A stretch of 19,186 bases of DNA from DATKZS01 sp035527835 [NCBI: bacterium]. GTDB lineage: Bacteria > RBG-13-61-14. The stretch spans positions 1 through 19,186 of the forward strand of contig DATKZS010000035.1 in the NCBI GenBank assembly GCA_035527835.1. Reading direction: 5' to 3'. Below are positions 1-6,306 of the stretch, in pieces. The notes under the pieces were generated by a model. That model did no database searches and was not told the DNA's origin. It saw only the letters and a program-made list of their open reading frames with translations. Numbering within the stretch: position 1 is the stretch's first letter; each line of letters starts with the position of its first letter. The translations under genes and the position numbers were made by a program.

Positions 1-243
1 CGCTGGCTGGAGGCCCACGCGGACCGGATTCGAATGTTTCTCCTGCCCGGCTACAGTCCGCAATTGAACCCGGACGAGTTCTTGAACAATGACGTCAAGA
101 GCAACGGCCTGGGCCGCCGCCGCCCGGCGAGCCGCGAGGAACTGGCCGCTGTCCTCCATGGGGATCTGCGCAGCTCCCAGCGCCAGCCCACGGTGGTCCG
201 CTCCTTTTTCCGCGCGCCCAGCGTGCGCTACGCGGCGGCATGA
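1..243 (+). CDS. IS630-family transposase, C-terminal end (partial)
   Basis: The reading frame is open from the first base and ends at TGA 241-243, so only the last 80 residues of the gene are in the window. The residues LLPGYSPQLNPDEF, then LNNDVK, match the end of the DDE catalytic core of IS630-type transposases; the glutamate of NPDEF should be the third catalytic acidic residue. The tail VRSFF...VRYAA is also typical of this group. These enzymes cut and join insertion-sequence DNA. The GC-rich codon use stops abruptly at the stop codon, where AT-rich DNA begins, so the right edge of the insertion sequence is probably within about 30 bp of the stop. Terminal inverted repeats cannot be checked because the left end lies outside the window. 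Whether the full gene is intact is unknown. Confidence 0.85.
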   Translation, partial: RWLEAHADRIRMFLLPGYSPQLNPDEFLNNDVKSNGLGRRRPASREELAAVLHGDLRSSQRQPTVVRSFFRAPSVRYAAA

Positions 244-629
244 AAATGAGGGAAAATTGTCCAAATTACCTTGCTCCCCTTAATAAGACGAAGTTTAAGT
301 TGATGGATTTATGTAGGTCTCTACATGCAGAAGAGAATGCAATACTCAATCTTGCAAGGCATGGCATGGCGGTTGATTTTTCCACCTGCACCTTGATTAC
401 TACTACTGAACCTTGCAGATTATGTAGCAATAAGATTTCGATGGTGGGCATAAATAGAGTAATATATTCAGAGCCTTACCCAGACCCGGTTTCCGTTTCT
501 ATTTTGAGATCAGGTAATGCCACACTGGACTTTTTCGAAGGGGTAACCTTTAAAGGTTACTTTAGAATATTTGGAGGTAACTTAGATGAGGAAATGTCCA
601 AAATGTCAGCAAATGACACTGGATTTTGA
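240..629 (+). CDS. Zinc-dependent nucleotide deaminase, likely N-terminally truncated, anti-phage dCTP-deaminase-like
   Basis: The 129-residue frame carries the zinc deaminase signature: H29-A-E31 (zinc histidine and proton-shuttling glutamate) and P58-C59-x-x-C62 (the two zinc cysteines), as in dCMP deaminases. The stretch after it (PCxLCSxK, GI, IYxEPYP, then an aliphatic-Leu-x-x-Gly and F-x-G) resembles, from my memory of the family, the C-terminal deaminase domain of anti-phage dCTP deaminases (AvcD type), in which it follows a P-loop domain. No P-loop or complete deaminase N-terminus is present. The start codon overlaps the transposase stop (ATGA), so the frame was probably cut by the insertion sequence and the first ~15 residues may be IS-end sequence. 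Its AT-rich composition contrasts with both sides and suggests horizontal transfer. Activity is doubtful; a small stand-alone deaminase is the alternative. Confidence 0.6.
   Translation: MKMRENCPNYLAPLNKTKFKLMDLCRSLHAEENAILNLARHGMAVDFSTCTLITTTEPCRLCSNKISMVGINRVIYSEPYPDPVSVSILRSGNATLDFFEGVTFKGYFRIFGGNLDEEMSKMSANDTGF
573..577 (+). promoter_or_regulatory. Strong ribosome binding site inside the deaminase frame
   Basis: GGAGG stands 8 nt before the ATG at 586, within the 3' end of the preceding deaminase gene. It fixes the start of the zinc-ribbon gene and supports translational coupling of the two frames, which overlap by 44 nt. Confidence 0.7.
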
Positions 630-1149
630 TGAATATTTTGAGAGATTCAGGTGCCATAATCTTTCATGCGGCTGGATGCCTCCATCTACAACAACACGCG
701 AAATCAATCGCTTGTGCGCCTATGAGCAACCATGCCCGATAAAAAAATATTCTATAGAAGAACTTGGCATTGTTATCTCTGCCTCATATGATCATGTGAA
801 CGATGCGCTCATATTTGACTTCGGGCTCGGTGAGGCATCCTTCGATATGCCGGAAGGAGATGGTAGAATTATATGGAGAATAAGTCATCAATCCAGATCG
901 GTAACGGGTTTAATTATCTTGGATGTTATGAAAATCGATAAAATAACAATAAACATACTAGCAAAGATACAAGGTATTGAGAATGTTATTAAATCTCTGC
1001 CAAAAGCATTTCTGCACGGAAGGCCCACTCGTGTATTGATTGAAAAGGTTGAAATTATGAGTCAGGAAAGTAAAATAGATCCACCGCCATATGATTACAT
1101 CTTCTCCGATGCCCTAAAACACATAAAGCAGAGCAACGGCTGTACATAA
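586..1149 (+). CDS. Zinc-ribbon protein with DUF2283-like domain, unknown function
   Basis: This 187-residue protein is not confidently recognised. Residues 4-28 hold C4-x2-C7 and C23-x4-C28, a plausible zinc ribbon. Residues ~64-120 contain SYDHVNDALIFDF followed by DGRII and GLIILDV, which resembles the YDxxxDALYI and GIEIL motifs of the small DUF2283 family; that assignment is my inference. The remainder (PTRVLIEKVEIM and a DYIFSDALKHI helix) shows no motif. A perfect Shine-Dalgarno sequence precedes the chosen ATG. The gene overlaps the end of the deaminase frame by 44 nt on the same strand, so the two were probably one operon. The base composition is AT-rich, like the deaminase and unlike the rest of the window, so they most likely arrived together. 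The frame itself looks intact. Confidence 0.65.
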   Translation: MRKCPKCQQMTLDFDEYFERFRCHNLSCGWMPPSTTTREINRLCAYEQPCPIKKYSIEELGIVISASYDHVNDALIFDFGLGEASFDMPEGDGRIIWRISHQSRSVTGLIILDVMKIDKITINILAKIQGIENVIKSLPKAFLHGRPTRVLIEKVEIMSQESKIDPPPYDYIFSDALKHIKQSNGCT

Positions 1150-1232
1150 CTTTAAATCAAGCTTTCTACATATAGTCATCTTAAAGATTAATATCTTACG
1201 GTTCCTCTTCTATCAAAAATCTCTCAGCGATA

Positions 1233-1454
1233 TTAAGAAAGCATCAGCCCTACCGGCATAGCCCATAGCTTGGGGCCCAGCTTGACCGTATCGGTCCCGT
1301 TGTGGGCGATGATGGCGGCCTGGCAGTGGGGGGTGGCGGCGAGGAAGGCGTGGAGACCGGATAGGTCGCGGTCGGTCCAGCGGGGACCGGACTTGATTTC
1401 GAGGGCGAGGCACTTGCCCTGGGCCTCGATCACGAAGTTAAATGTCATAATCAC
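1233..1454 (-). pseudogene. 3' remnant of a DUF4143-type AAA+ ATPase
   Basis: The 73 codons encode FNFVIEAQGKCLALEIKSG, then RWTDRDLSGLHAFL, AAIIAHNG and a final LWAMPV. This is the usual ending of ATPases with a C-terminal DUF4143 nuclease-fold domain; ALEIKSG is the restriction-endonuclease-like E-x-K strand. The AAA+ domain and most of DUF4143, normally over 300 residues, are absent, and TGA stands immediately upstream in the same frame. The frame opens with GTG at 1454, with ATG at 1448. Directly upstream lies a repeat-rich region with TTGACA-like boxes, so the promoter region and the very end of the gene may have been joined by an internal deletion. Not expected to be functional. Confidence 0.6.
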
Positions 1455-1502
1455 TCACGCCATAGTGTCAAAATGTCTGGGTGTCAACCGTAATTATGAC
1501 AT
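1442..1502. repeat. 10-bp inverted repeat in the ATPase-remnant upstream region
   Basis: ATGTCATAAT at 1442-1451 is exactly complementary to ATTATGACAT at 1493-1502. The first arm overlaps the start codons of the ATPase remnant, so the pair could be an operator or the scar of a deletion. Confidence 0.5.
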
Positions 1503-1569
1503 GCGCAGGTGCGCATCCGATGGGGACCGCGCGCTGTCACGATTTATCATGCCATAGTGTCAAAATGTC
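1459..1569. repeat. 19-bp direct repeat pair GCCATAGTGTCAAAATGTC
   Basis: The 19-mer occurs perfectly at 1459-1477 and 1551-1569, with starts 92 bp apart. On the minus strand each copy reads GACATTTTGACACTATGGC and so supplies a TTGACA box. TTGACA at 1487-1482 (minus strand) stands 17 bp from TATGGC within the first copy. The arrangement looks like a duplicated promoter/operator of the truncated ATPase gene. Confidence 0.65.
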
Positions 1570-1580
1570 ACTATGGCATG
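1548..1580. repeat. 12-bp inverted repeat (hairpin or operator)
   Basis: CATGCCATAGTG at 1548-1559 pairs perfectly with CACTATGGCATG at 1569-1580 across a 9-nt loop. It overlaps the second copy of the 19-bp direct repeat. No T-run follows on either strand, so an operator is more likely than a terminator. Confidence 0.65.
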
Positions 1581-1642
1581 TTATATTTTGACAGGCAGTG
1601 AACCAAAGCTTCTTGGGGGCGGCCTGGGGGCGACTCAGAGCG

Positions 1643-1664
1643 GGGCAGGCGCGGGGGCCTGCCC
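1643..1664 (-). terminator. GC-rich stem-loop downstream of the reductase gene
   Basis: GGGCAGGC (1643-1650) and GCCTGCCC (1657-1664) form a perfect 8-bp stem with a 6-nt loop, 33 bp past the stop of the minus-strand reductase gene. There is no U-tract, so it would be an atypical terminator or an RNA 3'-end stabiliser. Confidence 0.35.
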
Positions 1665-1696
1665 TTACCATGTATTGGGCGTTTTCTGAACGGAAA

Positions 1697-2689
1697 TCAG
1701 GCCCTGGTTTTGAACCACGCGATGGTTTTTTCGAGGCCCTCTTCCAGGCCGATTCGAGGGTTGTAGCCGAGGTCGGAGCGGGCGCGGGCGATGGAGTAGG
1801 TGTGGTGGCGGGCGAGCTCGGAGGCGGTGTAGCGGGTGATGGTGGGCTCGCCTTTGAGGTGGAGGGCGGACCAGAGGAATTCCTGGATGGCGCCCATGAC
1901 ATAGGCGGTGCGATAGCTGATTTGCCTTTTAGGGCCGGGGATGTTCAGGGCGGAGAGGACGCGGCGGACGAATTCCCAGAGCTTCACGGGCACGCCGTCG
2001 TTGATGAAATAGACCTTGCCGGCGGCTTTTTCCGCGGGAGCTTTGGCGGCAAGGATGAGCGCGTCGGCGCCGTTCTCGACGTAGAGGCCGGTGATCTCGT
2101 TAAGGCCGTCGCCGACCTGGACCATCTTTCCGGCCCGGGCGCGGCTGATGATCCGGGGCCAGAGGTTTTTGTCGCGCGGTCCCCAGATGGCGTGGGGCCG
2201 GAGGGCCACGGTCTCGAGGTCTGGGCCGTTCGCGGCGAGCGCGTGCTGTTCGGAGATTGCCTTGGTCTCGCAGTAGTGGCTCATGAACTTTTTCGGGTAA
2301 GGCAGCGACTCGTCGGCGTTCACGTGGTCGGTGCCGTCGAACACGGCAGAGGGGGAGGACACGTGCACGAGCCTTTTCACCCCGGCCGCCTTGCACCCGC
2401 TGATCACGTTGTCCGTGCCCGTGACGTTAATGCCCCAGAACAGTTTCCGCGGTCCGAACGGCGCGGCCAGCGCGGCCACGTGAAAGACCGTGTCCATGCC
2501 CGCACAGGCCACGGCCACGGCCTCCGCGTCGCGCAGATCTCCCGCCTTCACCTCGACGCCGCGCTTGGCCAGCTCGGCAGTGGGCGCGTTCGCCAGGTCC
2601 AGGGTCCGCACCGCATGGCCCGCGCCCTGCAGCTTGTCAATCAGATGGCCCGCCAGAAATCCCGTGCCGCCGGTGACCATTGCTTTCAT
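1697..2689 (-). CDS. NAD(P)-dependent epimerase/3-beta-HSD-family reductase, OleD-like
   Basis: An extended short-chain dehydrogenase of 330 residues. The nucleotide-binding turn TGGTGFLAG lies at residues 6-14. The catalytic residues are visible as VSSPSAVF (Ser111/112/114 region) and Y139-C-E-T-K143, the YxxxK pair. The later segments VALRPHAIWGPRDKN and VGDGLNEITGLYVENGA follow the pattern of 3-beta-hydroxysteroid dehydrogenase/2-alkyl-3-oxoalkanoate reductase (OleD) proteins. Members oxidise or reduce a hydroxyl/keto group on sterol-like, lipid or sugar substrates. No OleABC genes are in the window, so a hydrocarbon-biosynthesis role is not supported by context. The chosen ATG has only a weak AGAGG about 12 nt upstream; Met4 is an alternative start. 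It lies downstream of the ferritin-like gene, separated by a long hairpin. The family is certain, the substrate unknown. Confidence 0.85.
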   Translation of the reverse strand: MKAMVTGGTGFLAGHLIDKLQGAGHAVRTLDLANAPTAELAKRGVEVKAGDLRDAEAVAVACAGMDTVFHVAALAAPFGPRKLFWGINVTGTDNVISGCKAAGVKRLVHVSSPSAVFDGTDHVNADESLPYPKKFMSHYCETKAISEQHALAANGPDLETVALRPHAIWGPRDKNLWPRIISRARAGKMVQVGDGLNEITGLYVENGADALILAAKAPAEKAAGKVYFINDGVPVKLWEFVRRVLSALNIPGPKRQISYRTAYVMGAIQEFLWSALHLKGEPTITRYTASELARHHTYSIARARSDLGYNPRIGLEEGLEKTIAWFKTRA

Positions 2690-2715
2690 GTGCCGCTATA
2701 CCTCTTGGGCAAAGA

Positions 2716-2838
2716 ATAACACCAAGACGCCAAGGCCGCCAAGAAAGAACATATAAGGCAGAAGATAGAATAATAAAGTTCACGACCCCGCCTCCTCTTC
2801 CATATTCCTTCTTGGCGGATTTGGCGTCTTGGCGTTCA
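2716..2838. repeat. Long imperfect inverted repeat built on the word CGCCAAG
   Basis: The left arm (about 2716-2754) reads ACCAAGACGCCAAGG then CCGCCAAGAAAG. The right arm (about 2802-2838) is its near-complement, ending TTGGCGTCTTGGCG. The arms are ~37 nt with a few mismatches and a ~47-nt centre, and each holds three copies of CCAAG spaced 8-9 nt apart. It fills the gap between the ferritin-like and reductase genes, both minus strand. Confidence 0.75.
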
Positions 2839-2852
2839 TCCTCGCCGGACCT

Positions 2853-3410
2853 TCAGCCCCCCATGCTCTCGATAATTTTGTTGATCTCCTCAATGTGGCT
2901 CTCTTCCTCGGCGATGAGCTTGGCGATCGTGGATTGGGACTTGTAGGGCAGCTTGAACTCAGCGAGGTTCTTGTAGAGCTTGATAGACTCGGTCTCGATG
3001 GCGAGGGCCTGGTCCAGGGCGTCGCGGGGGCTTTTGTAGCGGTCGAGCTCGGTCAGGAATTCGAGGCTCTGGGGAAAGACCTTTTTCTGGAGCATCCCGC
3101 GGAGGTGGACGAAGAACTCGCGGTGGGTCAGGGTCTCGTCAAAGCCGGCCTTTTTGGCCTCGATGAGCGGCTCGGCCGTAAGCATGTCCTGGATCAGCCG
3201 CTGGTGGTCCAGCTCCATGCCTATGAGCCGCAGGAAAAAAATACGTAGCGATTCTTCCTTCGCCTCCTCGGAAAGCAGCCGGTAAAACTCTATCCCGGCC
3301 TTCTCCAGCCAAAGCGCCATTTCCAGGAACTCGCGTGAGGAAAGACCCAGATTGATCCGGGTGGGATCCACGAATCTCTCGGCCTTGTCACCAACGTCTC
3401 CTGGTCCCAT
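2853..3410 (-). CDS. Ferritin-like (rubrerythrin-type) diiron protein
   Basis: This 185-residue, helix-rich protein has two half-sites of a ferritin-like four-helix bundle. LEKAGIEFYRLL (Glu36 region) with E66-x-x-H69 form the first. AIETESIKLYKNL (Glu139/141) with E169-x-x-H172 form the second. These are the usual carboxylate/histidine ligands for a diiron centre. No rubredoxin domain with paired CxxC follows, so it is not a classical rubrerythrin. Family members handle peroxide or iron, but the partner here is unknown. The first ~23 residues are poorly conserved-looking. The ATG has AAGG 8 nt upstream. It stands alone, 166 bp from the sulfatase gene on the same strand, with a word-repeat hairpin in that gap. 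Confidence 0.75.
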   Translation of the reverse strand: MGPGDVGDKAERFVDPTRINLGLSSREFLEMALWLEKAGIEFYRLLSEEAKEESLRIFFLRLIGMELDHQRLIQDMLTAEPLIEAKKAGFDETLTHREFFVHLRGMLQKKVFPQSLEFLTELDRYKSPRDALDQALAIETESIKLYKNLAEFKLPYKSQSTIAKLIAEEESHIEEINKIIESMGG

Positions 3411-3468
3411 GCTAACGCCTTACCGCAAATATTAGCATTTTTTACTCTGAATAAAAGTCCCGGGCAGG

Positions 3469-3548
3469 GGCTTGAGGCGTGAGGCTCGAGATACGAGCGC
3501 GTGAGGCGGGCCGCTCTTCCTCAAGCCCCAAGCCTCAGGCCTCAAGCC
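3469..3548. repeat. Inverted repeat built on the word CTTGAGG
   Basis: GGCTTGAGGCGTGAGGCT (3469-3486) pairs with AGCCTCAGGCCTCAAGCC (3531-3548) with one mismatch across 44 nt. The centre contains further copies of the words (GTGAGGC, CCTCAAGC). It lies just downstream of the sulfatase stop codon and upstream of the ferritin-like gene. Confidence 0.75.
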
Positions 3549-3576
3549 AGATCGCCTGCGATGCGAGGCGCTGGCG

Positions 3577-4917
3577 TTATCTTCGCGGCACTCCCTTGGC
3601 CATCGTGGCCTCCCAGTCGCGCATCATGGCTTCCATTTTCTTGGCCACGTCCGGGAACTTATCCATGACGTTGTAGGACTCGCCGGGGTCGTCTTCGAGG
3701 TTGAAGAGCATGGGTCCCTGCGGCAACGGGGCATAGGCCGTGGTATAGCCCACGGTGCGGCGGCGGTACTTGAATTTTCCCATGCGCATGCTCTGGAGCT
3801 TGCGGCCCTTGTAATAGTAGAGGGCCTCGTGGGGCGACGGCCCGCCGGCGAGCATGGGCATGATGTCCCTGCCGTCAATGGGGCGGTCATCGGGCAGCGG
3901 CGCTCCGGCCAGGGTCAGCGCGGTGGCGAAGAGGTCGAAGTTCATGCTCATTTCATCACTTGTGCTCCCGGCCGGAATGACGCCCGGGAAACGCGCGATC
4001 CCCGGCACCTTCATGCCGCCGTCAAAGGTCTCGCCCTTGCGGCCCCTGTACCCGCCCGGGCTGCCCTGGTACCACGGGCCGTTGTCCGAGGTGAAGAAGA
4101 CGAGCGTGTTGTCGGCGATGCCGTAGCGGTCGAGCGCCTTCAGGACCTCGCCCACGCTCCAGTCCACCTCCTCCACGCAGTCGCCGTAAAGACCGGCGTC
4201 TGATCGGCCGCGGAACTCTGGCGAGGCGTGGAGCGGCTGGTGCGGGAAGGTGTGGGGGAAGTAAAGCAGGAACGGCTGGTCGTGGTTCTCGCCGATCCAC
4301 TCCACCGCCTCTTTGGTGTATTTCCGGGTGAGGAAGTTCTGGTCCACCGGCGACTTCTCGATGATCTCGTCGTTTCTGTAAAGCGGGAGCGGGGTCATGT
4401 CGTTGGAGTAGAGCAGGCCCAGGTAATGGTCAAAGCCGCGGTGGTTCGGGCGGTAGCGCTTCATGTCGCCCAGGTGCCACTTGCCGATGCAGCAGGTGGC
4501 GTAGCCCGCGGGCTTGAGCGCCTGGGCCATGGTGATCTCGCGGGGGTTCATCCCGGGACCAAGTCGCACTACGCTGTGGATCGCCGGGGTCAAGGGGTTC
4601 CGGCTCGGGAAATAAACCTGCGTGGTCCCGGTCCGCACCGGATACCTCCCGGTCAGCAGCCCTGCCCGCGACGGAGAGCACACCGGCGCCGACGCGAAGA
4701 ACTCCGTGAGCTTCACTCCCTCCGTCGCCAGCCGGTCCAGATTCGGCGTCCTGACCGCCTCCGAACCGTAAGACGAAAGATCGCCATAGCCCAGGTCATC
4801 GGCCATGATGATCACGATGTTGGGCTTCTGGTTCGCCTGCGCCAGCGCCCGTCCGCTTTCTAGCATGATACCGCCGACGGCCCCGGCCGTTGCTCCGATA
4901 AATTTCCTTCTGTCCAT
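3577..4917 (-). CDS. Tat-exported type I sulfatase (formylglycine-dependent)
   Basis: A 446-residue arylsulfatase-family enzyme that would hydrolyse sulfate esters outside the cytoplasm. The N-terminus MDRRKFIGATAG followed by a short hydrophobic stretch and ALAQA looks like a twin-arginine signal peptide cut near residue 26-28. DDLGYGD (residues 40-46) gives calcium-binding aspartates. C80-S-P-S-R84 is the C-x-P-S-R motif whose cysteine is matured to formylglycine; GKWHLGD and TSDNGP are further conserved metal and active-site motifs. The start at 4917 is preferred over an upstream ATG at 4944 inside purD, because AAAGGAG overlaps the purD stop and sits 6 nt before it. It begins 11 bp after purD ends, so the two are probably co-transcribed, an odd pairing functionally. 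No maturase gene is in the window. The substrate is unknown. Confidence 0.92.
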   Translation of the reverse strand: MDRRKFIGATAGAVGGIMLESGRALAQANQKPNIVIIMADDLGYGDLSSYGSEAVRTPNLDRLATEGVKLTEFFASAPVCSPSRAGLLTGRYPVRTGTTQVYFPSRNPLTPAIHSVVRLGPGMNPREITMAQALKPAGYATCCIGKWHLGDMKRYRPNHRGFDHYLGLLYSNDMTPLPLYRNDEIIEKSPVDQNFLTRKYTKEAVEWIGENHDQPFLLYFPHTFPHQPLHASPEFRGRSDAGLYGDCVEEVDWSVGEVLKALDRYGIADNTLVFFTSDNGPWYQGSPGGYRGRKGETFDGGMKVPGIARFPGVIPAGSTSDEMSMNFDLFATALTLAGAPLPDDRPIDGRDIMPMLAGGPSPHEALYYYKGRKLQSMRMGKFKYRRRTVGYTTAYAPLPQGPMLFNLEDDPGESYNVMDKFPDVAKKMEAMMRDWEATMAKGVPRR

Positions 4918-4928
4918 GGCACGCTCCT

Positions 4929-6224
4929 TTACTTCGATTCGCACCCGCAGCGCTTGAGGGCCTTCTTGCCGATGTCGGTGCGGTAGTAGGCTCCTTTCCA
5001 GGAGATGGTTTTTACGGCGGCGTAGGCGGCCTCGATGGCGGCTGGGATGTCGGGTCCGCGGGCGGTGACGCCGAGGACGCGGCCGCCGGAGGTCACGGTT
5101 TTGCCGTCTTTGACGGACGTGCCGGCATGGAAGACGTAGGCGTTATCGAGTTTGGCGGCCTCAGCGAGTCCGTGGATTTCGTGGCCCTTATCGTAGTGGC
5201 CAGGGTAGCCTTGGCTGGCCATGACCACACAGACCGCCGGGTCCGGGTACCACTCGATCTTCATGGAGGCGAGCGATCCGTCGGCCCTGGCGCAGGCGAT
5301 CAGGAGGTCCACGATGTCGGACTTCATGCGGAAGAGGAGGGGCTGGGTTTCGGGGTCTCCGAAGCGGGCGTTGAATTCGAGGACCTCGATCCCGCTCTCC
5401 GTGACCATGATGCCGGCGTAGAGCACTCCCTGGTACAGCCGGCCTTCCGCTTTCATGGCTTTCACGGCGGGGACCATGACGTCCTTCATGATGCGGTCGT
5501 GGAGCTGCCTGGTGACCACGGGCGCGGGCGAGTAGGCGCCCATGCCTCCGGTGTTGGGGCCTTTGTCGTCGTCATGGATGGCCTTGTGGTCCTGGCATGA
5601 CGCCAGCGGGAGCACGGTCTCGCCGTCGGTGAAGGCCAGGAAGCTGGCCTCCTCTCCGACCATGCGCTTTTCGATCACGACCCTTTTGCCCGCGTCGCCG
5701 AACGCGCGCTGCTCCATGATCTGCTCGATGGCCCGGATGGCCTCTCCCTTGGAGTCACACACGATCACGCCCTTGCCCGCGGCCAGTCCGTCGGCCTTGA
5801 CCACCTGCTGGCCCTTGCGGTCCCGGATGTAGTCCTTGGCCAGGGCCGGGTCCTCGAAAATTCCGAATTTCGCGGTCGGGATGTGGTACTTCTTCATCAG
5901 CTCCTTGGCGAAGACCTTGCTGCCCTCGAGCTCGGCCGCGGCCCGGGAGCAGCCGAAGGCGAGGATGCCCTCGGCCTCCAGGAGGTCGGTGAGGCCCAGG
6001 GTAAGCGGGGCCTCCGGACCGATCACCACCAGGTCCACGGCCTTGGCCTTGGCGAACTTCACCAGCGAGGTGACGTCGTCTCCAGCCATGGGCACGCACT
6101 CGGCCTCCCCCGCGATGCCGGCGTTGCCCGGAGCGCAGTAAAGCTTACGAACCTTGGGCGATTGCTTGATTTTCCAAGCCAGGGCGTGCTCGCGGCCGCC
6201 GGAGCCTACGACAAGGACTTTCAT
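4929..6224 (-). CDS. purD: Phosphoribosylamine-glycine ligase (GAR synthetase)
   Basis: The second step of de novo purine synthesis: it joins glycine to 5-phosphoribosylamine using ATP to give GAR in the cytoplasm. The protein is 431 residues, the usual length for bacterial PurD. It opens with MKVLVVGSGGREHALAWK and APGNAGIA, typical of the N-terminal domain. GPEAPLTLGLTDLLE, then SKVFAKELMKKYHIPTA and KADGLAAGKGV, mark the start of the ATP-grasp region. PNTGGMGAYSPAPV and FNARFGDPETQPLL are family signatures that bind nucleotide and metal. GGGGAGG lies 7 nt before the ATG. It is followed after 11 bp by the sulfatase gene and preceded by alr 82 bp upstream on the same strand. No other pur genes are adjacent. 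Confidence 0.97.
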   Translation of the reverse strand: MKVLVVGSGGREHALAWKIKQSPKVRKLYCAPGNAGIAGEAECVPMAGDDVTSLVKFAKAKAVDLVVIGPEAPLTLGLTDLLEAEGILAFGCSRAAAELEGSKVFAKELMKKYHIPTAKFGIFEDPALAKDYIRDRKGQQVVKADGLAAGKGVIVCDSKGEAIRAIEQIMEQRAFGDAGKRVVIEKRMVGEEASFLAFTDGETVLPLASCQDHKAIHDDDKGPNTGGMGAYSPAPVVTRQLHDRIMKDVMVPAVKAMKAEGRLYQGVLYAGIMVTESGIEVLEFNARFGDPETQPLLFRMKSDIVDLLIACARADGSLASMKIEWYPDPAVCVVMASQGYPGHYDKGHEIHGLAEAAKLDNAYVFHAGTSVKDGKTVTSGGRVLGVTARGPDIPAAIEAAYAAVKTISWKGAYYRTDIGKKALKRCGCESK

Positions 6225-6242
6225 TAATAGGCCTCCCCAAAA

Positions 6243-6279
6243 GGTTTGTGGTTTAGAGTTTGTGGTTTGTGGTTCGGGA
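6243..6279. repeat. Half-element of tandem GTTTGTGG words
   Basis: GTTTGTGGTTTAGAG is followed by GTTTGTGGTTTGTGG in the alr-purD gap. No complementary arm is visible nearby, so it looks like one arm of a word-repeat hairpin. Confidence 0.5.
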
Positions 6280-6306
6280 CCAGGAGATCATGGCAAGGTG
6301 CATCGT

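Noticed and set aside
1213-1413. 66-residue minus-strand frame overlapping the ATPase remnant
   Set aside because: It is a shifted reading of the same DNA, Pro/Arg-rich, while the other frame shows the DUF4143 ending.
1598-2719. 373-residue frame on the plus strand opposite the reductase gene
   Set aside because: It is an antisense shadow of a clear epimerase-family gene; its Gly/Val/Asp-rich composition has no domain.
2716-2838. Repeated CGCCAAG words as a CRISPR array
   Set aside because: Repeat units are 7-9 nt without spacers of constant length, arranged as inverted arms, and no cas genes are nearby.
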